Below, piece after piece: positions 12,163 through 18,397 of a stretch of 20,318 nt of DNA. How positions within the stretch are numbered: the first letter of the stretch is position 1; the number at the start of each line of letters is the position of its first letter. The notes below the pieces were generated by a model. It ran no database searches. It was not told where the DNA came from and saw only the letters and a list, made by a program, of their open reading frames with translations. The stretch comes from a virus. A program made the translations under genes and the position numbers. The DNA is taken from positions 1 to 20,318 of the IMG/VR virus record IMGVR_UViG_3300040801_000403, one strand, 5' to 3'.

Positions 12163-13263
12163 ATGGCACTGACGACCGTTGCGACGGCGTCCCAAGTTGA
12201 AGAATGGGACGCCAGCTACTTCGCCGAATACGTCCGCAACTCGGGCTTTTCGCAGTACATGGGGCGCGGCATGAACATGCCGATCTGCGCCAAGTACGAA
12301 CTGACCGACGTTGGCAAGGCGATCAACATTCCGCTTGTGACGCGCCTCACCGGCTCGGGCGTCTCGGGGCAGACGGCGCTTGAAGGCGCCGAGGAAAGCC
12401 TGGGCAACTACAACCACCGGATCGAAATCGAGTGGTATCGGAACGGCGTTGCCATCCCGAAGAACCAGGCGCACTACACCGAAATGGACCTTCGGGCGGC
12501 GGCGCGCGAGCAGCTCACCAACTGGGCCATGAACTCGCTGCGCGACGACATCATCGCCGCGATGCAGTCGGTATGGAACCCGGCCGGGAACGCCTCTGTT
12601 GCCTACGGTTCGGCCACGGAAGAGCAGAAGGATGCCTGGCTCGACAACAACCTCGACAGGGTTCTGTTCGGCTCGGCGAGGGGCAATGTGTCCACTTCTG
12701 CACCGGCCGGTGGCGCGACGAACGACCATTCGGCGTCGCTGCTCAATGTCGACACGACCAGCGACAAGCTGGACAAGGACATTGTTTCCTTGATGAAGCG
12801 GATCGCGAAGACTGCCGATCCGCACATCCGGCCGATGCGCGTCAACGACCGGAGCGGGCGGGAGTACTTCATCCTGTTCTGCGGCTCGCTTCCGTTCCGT
12901 GATCTGAAGTCTTCGCTGGACACGGTGAATATCGACGCGCGTCCGCGCAACGTCGAGAGCAACCCGGTCTTCCAAGACGGCGATCTGGTCTATGATGGCG
13001 TGATCATCCGCGAAGTGCCGGAGATCCCTGTGCTGAGCGGCGTTGGCAACAGCTCTTCGGACGTGGCGCCGATCTTCCTGTGCGGTGCGCAGGCCGTCGG
13101 CGTGGCGTGGGGGCAGGAGCCCCGGTCGACCACGGAGACGCGCGACTATGGCTTCGTGCGCGGCGTCGGCATCGAGGAAGCCCGCGGCGTGGAGAAGATC
13201 GTCTTTAACGACGTTGACCATGGCATGGTCACCGGCTTCGTCTCGGCGCCGGCCGACAGCTGA
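12163..13263 (+). CDS. Major capsid protein, N4-gp56/DUF4043-type
   Basis: 366 residues from ATG 12163 (GGAGAA at 12152-12157). The pattern is that of the N4-gp56 capsid family: an N-terminal WDASYFAEYVRNSGFSQYMG (15-34), early GKAINIPLVTRLTGSGVSGQ, EIEWYRNGVAIPKNQAHYTE (about 88-107), the QLTNWAMNSLRDDIIAAMQS helix, MRVNDRSGREYFILFCGSLP, SNPVFQDGDLVYDGVIIREV, and the late AVGVAWGQEPRSTTETRDYG block followed by VEKIVFND, all in the usual order. It would form the icosahedral shell over the scaffold. P22 itself has a different coat protein, so the module is mosaic. The downstream small gene begins two bases after the stop. Confidence 0.92.
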   Translation: MALTTVATASQVEEWDASYFAEYVRNSGFSQYMGRGMNMPICAKYELTDVGKAINIPLVTRLTGSGVSGQTALEGAEESLGNYNHRIEIEWYRNGVAIPKNQAHYTEMDLRAAAREQLTNWAMNSLRDDIIAAMQSVWNPAGNASVAYGSATEEQKDAWLDNNLDRVLFGSARGNVSTSAPAGGATNDHSASLLNVDTTSDKLDKDIVSLMKRIAKTADPHIRPMRVNDRSGREYFILFCGSLPFRDLKSSLDTVNIDARPRNVESNPVFQDGDLVYDGVIIREVPEIPVLSGVGNSSSDVAPIFLCGAQAVGVAWGQEPRSTTETRDYGFVRGVGIEEARGVEKIVFNDVDHGMVTGFVSAPADS

Positions 13264-13265
13264 TC

Positions 13266-13496
13266 GTGAAGGTCAGATACAACGGCCCTCTCCCGGAGCG
13301 CGAGCTTTGGGGGAGGGTGTTCAAGCGCGGTGAAGCGGCCGAGGTGGCCGACGATCGCCTGTTTCGCAAATGCCTTGCGCTGGAGGGCTTCGAGGAAGTC
13401 AAGCGCGGGCGTCCCCGGAAGGTGAAGGCTGATGACGAAGACAGCGCGGGAAGTGATCACGCGGGCGTATCGTCGGGCGGGGATCGCGGACAGTGA
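13266..13496 (+). CDS. Small post-capsid protein (76 aa)
   Basis: 76 residues from GTG 13266, two bases after the capsid stop. The first 45 residues are compact (VKVRYNGPLPERELWGRVFK, then RGEAAEVADDRLFRKCLALE), reminiscent of short phage proteins that follow capsid genes. After KRGRPRK (46-52, an AT-hook-like core) the rest is a disordered Asp/Ser/Gly tail. That tail overlaps the start of the gp4-like gene by 65 bases in another frame, so selection probably acts on the first two thirds. A head-completion or joining role is inferred only from position. No clear ribosome site is visible; translational coupling to the capsid gene is likely. Confidence 0.68.
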   Translation: MKVRYNGPLPERELWGRVFKRGEAAEVADDRLFRKCLALEGFEEVKRGRPRKVKADDEDSAGSDHAGVSSGGDRGQ

Positions 13497-13824
13497 AGAA
13501 AGTCTTGAGGCCCACCAATACGCGACGGGCCTTGAGATCATGCAGGGCATCATGGACGAGCTCGTCACCGTCCATGGCGCAACGATTGCGTGGGATGTCG
13601 ATACGGTGCCTGACGGGCTGTTTTTGCCGATGGCGCATGCCGTGGCGGTAGAAGTCAACGTTGATTATCCGGTTCGGCCGCCGTTTGATACGCGGTCACG
13701 AGCGCTCATGCGTCTTCGCGCTGCGTTGTTCCCGGATGACCGGGCCGCGCGGGCGGACCTGGATGACGACGGCACCGTCACGGCAGACGAGGCAGCGGCA
13801 GACGCGCGGGGCGCCTTCTACTGA
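13432..13824 (+). CDS. P22 gp4-like neck/tail accessory protein
   Basis: 130 residues from ATG 13432, with a GGAAGGTGAAGG purine-rich site just upstream. The start TKTAREVITRAYRRAGIADS and the next helix SLEAHQYATGLEIMQGIMDE match the helical N-terminal pattern of gp4-type packaged-DNA stabilisation proteins; LPMAHAVAVEVNVDYPVRPP continues it. An acidic end follows (DLDDDGTVTADEAA). It is shorter than P22 gp4 (166 residues), so it may lack the C-terminal extension and muramidase-associated part. It would attach under the portal and close the neck after packaging. Its stop shares a base with the gp10-like start (TGATG). Confidence 0.82.
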   Translation: MTKTAREVITRAYRRAGIADSEESLEAHQYATGLEIMQGIMDELVTVHGATIAWDVDTVPDGLFLPMAHAVAVEVNVDYPVRPPFDTRSRALMRLRAALFPDDRAARADLDDDGTVTADEAAADARGAFY

Positions 13825-15146
13825 TGCTCTACGTCCCTTTTGCCACGCAGTCGGTCGAGGCCGGCTACAGCCGCGCGCGATTGAAGAACCTGTTTGCCCG
13901 CCAGACGCCGCAGGCGGTTGCTCCCGTGGCGCTGATGGGGCGCAGCGGATTGCGACGCGTCAGGAAGCTTCGCGGCTCTGTGCGGGCGTTCGCGGCGCGC
14001 GGCGATACCTTGTTCATCGCGTCAGGGGGGGAACTCTACAGTTACAGCGGCGGCACGCTGACATCGCTCGCGTCCATCGTTGACGGTCCTTCCCAGATGA
14101 TCGCAACGGCGAGCCATGTCGTCGTTCTGGTATCGGGGCAGTATTACGTCTGGGACGGCGCGCGCATTTCAGCGCCGAGCCTGGGCGCGCTGACGAACCC
14201 GCGCGGGGTGGCGTATCTCGGGGGCTATACCATCGTCATCGGCGACAGCGGCGGGCGCGGGGATGCGTTCACCTATTCTGCGCTAGACGATCCTACGAGC
14301 TTCAACGCGCTGGACTTTGCCTTTGCCGAGAGCAACGACGACCGGTTGAACGCGATTGTCGTGGATCACGCCGAAGTCTGGTTGATGGGCGAGCGATCCA
14401 TCGAGACGTGGCGCAACACGGGCGCTGCGAGCAATCCGTTTCAGCGCAACCCAGGCGGCATTCTGGAGCGCGGTTGCATCGAGCGCACCGCAGCGAAGGA
14501 GGACAACGGCGTCTTCTGGGTGGGGCGTGACCGCGTGGTGTATCGCAGCGACGGGGTGCAGCTTTCCGCGATCAGCACGCGCGAGGTTGACGAGGTTCTT
14601 GAAGGGGCGACGATAACCGGGGCTTTCGTGTTCAAGGATCGCGGGCACAAGTTCTACGTGGTGCAGCTTCGGGACCGCCCTTCTTATGCCTACGACATGA
14701 CCACGCAGGCGTGGTGCGAGTTTTCTACGGGCGTTGGCGAGGGGGAGTTCATCGCGACGACCGCAATGCGGGTGGGTTCGACGGAATATGTCGGCGCCAG
14801 TACGGGCGCGCTTTGCACGCTTGGCGGCTTCACGGATGACGGGCAGGTGCTGGAAGCCGAGGCGATATCGACGCCGGTCGCGCAGCCCGATTTCCTGAGC
14901 GTTTCCCGGCTGACCGTGAACGTGGACACCGGGGACGCCGGCGCGCAGGAAAGCCCGAAGATCGTCATGCAGGTCAGCAAGGACGGGCGCACCTGGGGGC
15001 AGGAGCGGTGGCGCGATCTCGGCGCCGTGGGCGACTACCATCGCCGGGCGGCCTGGCACGGACTGGGGGCAATGCGGCGGCTTCAGGTGCGCCTGCGGAT
15101 CACCGACGAGTGCAGCCGCGACATCATGGGCGTTGCCTATGACTAG
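13824..15146 (+). CDS. P22 gp10-like packaged-DNA stabilisation protein
   Basis: 440 residues from ATG 13824. The start LYVPFATQSVEAGYSRARLK NLFAR and the repeated beta-propeller-like segments (GDTLFIASGGELYSYSGGTL; VVLVSGQYYVWDGARISAPS; RGVAYLGGYTIVIGDSGG; AEVWLMGERSIETWRNTG; GVFWVGRDRVVYRSDGVQLS) are typical of the gp10 family. The length is close to P22 gp10 (472). It would form the ring below the gp4-like protein and hold DNA in, with the next gene product as plug. Glu/Trp/Arg-rich ESIETWRNTG-type motif is a family hallmark. The next gene starts at ATG 15139, overlapping this stop by eight bases. Confidence 0.88.
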   Translation: MLYVPFATQSVEAGYSRARLKNLFARQTPQAVAPVALMGRSGLRRVRKLRGSVRAFAARGDTLFIASGGELYSYSGGTLTSLASIVDGPSQMIATASHVVVLVSGQYYVWDGARISAPSLGALTNPRGVAYLGGYTIVIGDSGGRGDAFTYSALDDPTSFNALDFAFAESNDDRLNAIVVDHAEVWLMGERSIETWRNTGAASNPFQRNPGGILERGCIERTAAKEDNGVFWVGRDRVVYRSDGVQLSAISTREVDEVLEGATITGAFVFKDRGHKFYVVQLRDRPSYAYDMTTQAWCEFSTGVGEGEFIATTAMRVGSTEYVGASTGALCTLGGFTDDGQVLEAEAISTPVAQPDFLSVSRLTVNVDTGDAGAQESPKIVMQVSKDGRTWGQERWRDLGAVGDYHRRAAWHGLGAMRRLQVRLRITDECSRDIMGVAYD

Positions 15147-15948
15147 GAACTTTCGCGCGCAGGCCCGGCGGCTCGGGTGGCCGTTGGAAACGGTGCGGGA
15201 GTTCGAGCAACTGGACCGCGCCGCGACCGTCGATGCCATTACCGATGACCGGATCACGGAGAGCAGCGTCAAGCAGCACGAAGCCGCGTTCAGCATTGCG
15301 ACGACGCAGCTAACCGGGACGCTGCTGGACGGCACCGTTGCCGAGACCAACGTAACGCAGCACGAAGCGGCGTTGTCGATCGCGACCACGCAGCTTGCGG
15401 GGCTCCTGCTTGATGCGACGGTGGCGGAAAGCAACGTAACGCAGCACGAGGCGGCGCTTTCGATTGCCAGCACGCAGGTCACGGGGTCGCTGCCCGACGC
15501 GAGCGTTTCCGAAAGCAGCGTCACGCAGCACGAGGCGGCGCTTTCGATTGCTCAATCGCAGATCACCGATCCTTTCGGCTACTACGTTGCCGCGGTCGAG
15601 AATACCGACACGACGACGGATCTCGCCGGAACGGGCGTAACAATCCCCCTGACCGGCGGGTCGGTTCACATCGACGCGGCCGAATACGGAACGAGCGGCG
15701 ACGGGATCGAGGTCGCGACGGCCGGCCGGCATCGCGTGTCGGCGGTGGTGGATAGCACGGGCGACCCGATCACGCTGCGGTTCAGCGTCAACGGCACGGC
15801 AACCGGCCCCGTCGGCAGCGGCGCGATCACGGCCATTCTGGACCTGAGCGCGAGTGATGTCGTGACGGTCGAGGCGTCGGGCGCGGTCGCGACCACGACA
15901 CTGGCGGCGAGCGGCACCAGTTCGCTTTCCGTCGAGACTTGGAGGTAG
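15139..15948 (+). CDS. Repeat-shafted fibre or tail-needle-like protein with beta knob
   Basis: 269 residues from ATG 15139, overlapping the gp10-like gene by eight bases (a TTG at 15133 adds only MP). Residues 1-40 are a helical attachment-like head. Residues 41-147 hold three full 28-residue repeats and a partial fourth, each around VTQHEAALSIA, in the length of four heptads. Residues about 148-269 are Thr/Ser/Val-rich beta strands (YYVAAVENTDTTTDLAG; SVHIDAAEYGTSGDGIEVAT; TLRFSVNGTATG; LSVETWR), like a jelly-roll knob. The gene occupies the place of the P22 needle gene 26, after gp10. Sf6-type needles are known to end in a TNF-like knob, so a needle with knob is a good reading; a head or tail fibre is the alternative. 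It would plug the tail and touch the cell surface. Confidence 0.7.
   Translation: MTRNFRAQARRLGWPLETVREFEQLDRAATVDAITDDRITESSVKQHEAAFSIATTQLTGTLLDGTVAETNVTQHEAALSIATTQLAGLLLDATVAESNVTQHEAALSIASTQVTGSLPDASVSESSVTQHEAALSIAQSQITDPFGYYVAAVENTDTTTDLAGTGVTIPLTGGSVHIDAAEYGTSGDGIEVATAGRHRVSAVVDSTGDPITLRFSVNGTATGPVGSGAITAILDLSASDVVTVEASGAVATTTLAASGTSSLSVETWR
15259..15579 (+). repeat. 84-bp coding repeats (3.8 units) in fibre gene
   Basis: Units of 84 bases start at 15259, 15343, 15427 and 15511 (last partial). Each encodes 28 residues with consensus E-S-x-V-T-Q-H-E-A-A-L-S-I-A-x-x-Q-L-x-G. A 29-base stretch at 15439-15467 is identical to 15523-15551, while earlier units differ at several third positions, suggesting the last two units duplicated most recently or underwent conversion. 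Confidence 0.85.
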
Positions 15949-15950
15949 GT

Positions 15951-17150
15951 ATGGCATTCCCACTCGGGGCAGTCGTTGCGGGCGCGGGTGCGCTTCTCGG
16001 CGGGATCTCGTCGTCTCGTGCAGCGAGCCGGGCAGCAGACGCACAGGAAAAGGCGGCTCGCGAGGCCATCGACCTTCAGCGCGAGATGTATGGCGACGCC
16101 GTTGATCGGTTCCAGCCTTACTATGACGTCGGCACGAATGCGCTTGGCGCGCTGGGCTATCAGTTCGGGGTGGGGCCAAGGCCGGGCAGCGACGCATCCC
16201 TTCCGCAGATCACGACGCGGACCATTCCGGGCGCATCAGTTGGCGTTTCTCCGCGGAACATTGGCGAAATCGCCGACCTTCAGCAGCGCCGGGCCATGTC
16301 TCAACAGGGTGGGGACAACGAATACCTCTTCACCAACGGCGACCGACGGAGGCTGAAAAGCCTTCTGGAGGCCAACCAGCCCCAAGGCGGCACGCCGGAT
16401 CGCGAAGTCTACATGGTCGGCGACATGGAGTTCGGCAACCGTGGCGAGGCGGAAGCCTACAGGGAGAGCCTGCGCGCGGCCCAGGGCGACTTCGAGCGCA
16501 TTGACCGCCCGTTGTGGGATACGGGCACGCGGGCTGACATTGGCCGCGCCATGATCTCGGACGGGCAGGCCGGCGTCAGCGTCAACGACGGCAACGTGTT
16601 CTTCGATCCGGGTGCGGGCTTCGAGACTTCGCCCGGCTTCGAGTTCATGCGCGACGAGAGCGAGCAGGCGCTTTCGCGTATGGCCGCCGCGCGCGGGCTC
16701 AGGCTATCCGGAAACACGCTTGAAGAAGCGCAGCGCAACGCCATGGGGCTCGCGCAACAGGACTACTGGAACTACTTCGGGAACAACGCGGGCGTGCTGG
16801 AAGGCAACTTTCTACGCAACCTCAATGACGAGATCCGCGGCTTCAACTCGGAGACGGCAGGCTACAACAGCAACATCGCCAACCTGTTTCAACTTGCCGG
16901 CATGGGGCAGGCGGCTGCGGCTCAGCAGGGCGCCGGGCAGATGCAGCTTGCGAACAACACGACGAACCTGCTCGGGCAGGCCGGGCAGGCTCAGGCCATG
17001 GGCGCGATCGGGCAGAACAACGCGCTACAAGGCACGCTCGGCAATTTCGCGCAAATCTACGGGATGAACCAGGCGGGCTACTTCGATCAGCCGCAGGGCC
17101 GCATGAGCGCTTACGGGTCTGGCAACATGCTTTCGGGGGCGTCGGCATAA
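15951..17150 (+). CDS. Ejection-type internal virion protein (DNA transfer protein p32-like)
   Basis: 399 residues from ATG 15951 with GGAGGT at 15941-15946, overlapping the previous stop. The N-terminus has a small hydrophobic Gly/Ala segment (PLGAVVAGAGALLGGISSSR, 4-23), then a helix AADAQEKAAREAIDLQREMY and the motif QPYYDVGTNALGALGYQFG. The second half includes the typical SPGFEFMRDESEQALSRMAA, RGLRLSGNTLEEAQ and DYWNYFGNN segments, then Gln/Gly/Asn-rich helices (GMGQAAAAQQGAGQMQLANN). Proteins of this pattern are commonly annotated DNA transfer protein p32 and sit where P22 carries its ejection proteins (gp7/gp20/gp16). It likely enters the cell envelope with the DNA. The stop shares a base with the next ATG (TAATG). 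Confidence 0.78.
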   Translation: MAFPLGAVVAGAGALLGGISSSRAASRAADAQEKAAREAIDLQREMYGDAVDRFQPYYDVGTNALGALGYQFGVGPRPGSDASLPQITTRTIPGASVGVSPRNIGEIADLQQRRAMSQQGGDNEYLFTNGDRRRLKSLLEANQPQGGTPDREVYMVGDMEFGNRGEAEAYRESLRAAQGDFERIDRPLWDTGTRADIGRAMISDGQAGVSVNDGNVFFDPGAGFETSPGFEFMRDESEQALSRMAAARGLRLSGNTLEEAQRNAMGLAQQDYWNYFGNNAGVLEGNFLRNLNDEIRGFNSETAGYNSNIANLFQLAGMGQAAAAQQGAGQMQLANNTTNLLGQAGQAQAMGAIGQNNALQGTLGNFAQIYGMNQAGYFDQPQGRMSAYGSGNMLSGASA

Positions 17151-18397
17151 TGGTCTACAACTTCCTTCGAGACATGGCCGGACCTGCGAACATCGGCGGT
17201 GCGATGGCGCAGGGCTCGATGAACGCGTTGCGTGTGGGCGGAGAGCGGCAGCGGCAAAACCTTCTGGCGAGGCAGGATCAGCGCGCGGCCGAGATGCACC
17301 CGCTTGAAATGCAGAGCGCCCGGCAGGCGATGGACATTCGGGGGCAGCAGGAACGGCGTGCAGCCGAAAAGCATCCGCTTGAGATCAAAGCGGCTCGACA
17401 AGCTATCGCGGCCAACACGGTAGAACTGGCGCGGGGACAGCGCGAGGAAGAGATCATTTCGGGGCTGGACACTGCCACACAGGCGCTTGCGACGCTTGAG
17501 CGCGAAGGACCGGAAGCCGCATTGCGCATCGGGCAGTCGCTTTTTAACGAGCCTTTGCCGATCGAGGCGATGCCGCCCGAGGATCAGGTGGTCGAGCTGG
17601 GGCAGCTTTTCGCGGGAATGCGCGATGGCTTCCGCCGATCTGCGGAAATTCGAGGGCTGCTGCAGGGCGAACAGCCGCAAGTCAGACAAATCACGGGCGA
17701 AGAAGCCGCCGCCATCGGGCTGGACCCGAACAGGGCTTACAATGTGGATCCCGACGGGAAGATAACGGCCATCGGGTCGTCGCAGACATCGCAGGAGTTC
17801 TACAGCCCGGAGGGGCAGCTTCTGTATCGCACCGGGCCTGCGTCGGCGGGCGGCGGCCAAGAGCAGCCGCTGCTCGATCTGCCGGCTTCGCCCGTGCCGC
17901 AAGGCGACAGGCCGGAAGCAGATGCAGGCTTTGGGCCGGGGGGCTTTTTCGGGAACGCATTCAACATCGTTGTCGAGGCTTTCGGGCGCGATCCGGTGGC
18001 GCCGGACGTTGCCGCCACGGTTTCCGATTGGGCGGTCTTCTCCGAATCCGTTTCGCGCGACATCATGAACGCCTACGACCGGCAACCGCCGCTCGTCATC
18101 GCCCAAGCGATCCGGGCGCTCGTCCCTCCGGCCGGTCGGCCGTTTTCCAGTGCAGGGGGCGCGGTGCGCTCGCTGCAAGCGTTGCGACGCGAGATGGCAA
18201 CCGAGCTTAATTCGCTGGGCAACCAGTTGAGCCAGACGCGCAACAATCGAAACGAGCAGGACGACGTGCGTCGTCGCATGGTTGCGGTGCGCACGAACAT
18301 CGACCGCGTAGACGACATGCTTTCGCGCTTCAGAGCGGCGCGCGGCGATACGGAAATTCCTGCTGATCTTGACGAAAGGCTGCGCCGCTATGAGTGA
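17150..18397 (+). CDS. Second internal virion/ejection-type protein (415 aa)
   Basis: 415 residues from ATG 17150. Residues about 30-105 are a long charged Gln/Arg/Ala-rich helix with an imperfect 25-residue repeat: QRAAEMHPLEMQSARQA (44-60) and RRAAEKHPLEIKAARQA (69-85). Residues 125-165 are helical; GEEAAAIGLDPNRAYNVDPD and GKITAIGSS (about 183-211) form a short beta motif common in phage internal proteins. A Gly/Pro linker follows, then a helical end (TELNSLGNQLSQTRNNRNEQ). No catalytic domain is seen. By position between the p32-like protein and the giant next gene it corresponds to the gp20 place of P22. The next gene ATG overlaps by eight bases. Confidence 0.72.
   Translation: MVYNFLRDMAGPANIGGAMAQGSMNALRVGGERQRQNLLARQDQRAAEMHPLEMQSARQAMDIRGQQERRAAEKHPLEIKAARQAIAANTVELARGQREEEIISGLDTATQALATLEREGPEAALRIGQSLFNEPLPIEAMPPEDQVVELGQLFAGMRDGFRRSAEIRGLLQGEQPQVRQITGEEAAAIGLDPNRAYNVDPDGKITAIGSSQTSQEFYSPEGQLLYRTGPASAGGGQEQPLLDLPASPVPQGDRPEADAGFGPGGFFGNAFNIVVEAFGRDPVAPDVAATVSDWAVFSESVSRDIMNAYDRQPPLVIAQAIRALVPPAGRPFSSAGGAVRSLQALRREMATELNSLGNQLSQTRNNRNEQDDVRRRMVAVRTNIDRVDDMLSRFRAARGDTEIPADLDERLRRYE

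Noticed and set aside
14283-15524. 413-codon minus-strand frame across gp10-like and fibre genes
   Set aside because: Its repetitive end merely mirrors the 84-bp coding repeats on the + strand.
15259-15579. CRISPR-like regular repeats
   Set aside because: Units are 84 bases, contiguous without spacers, in frame and coding.
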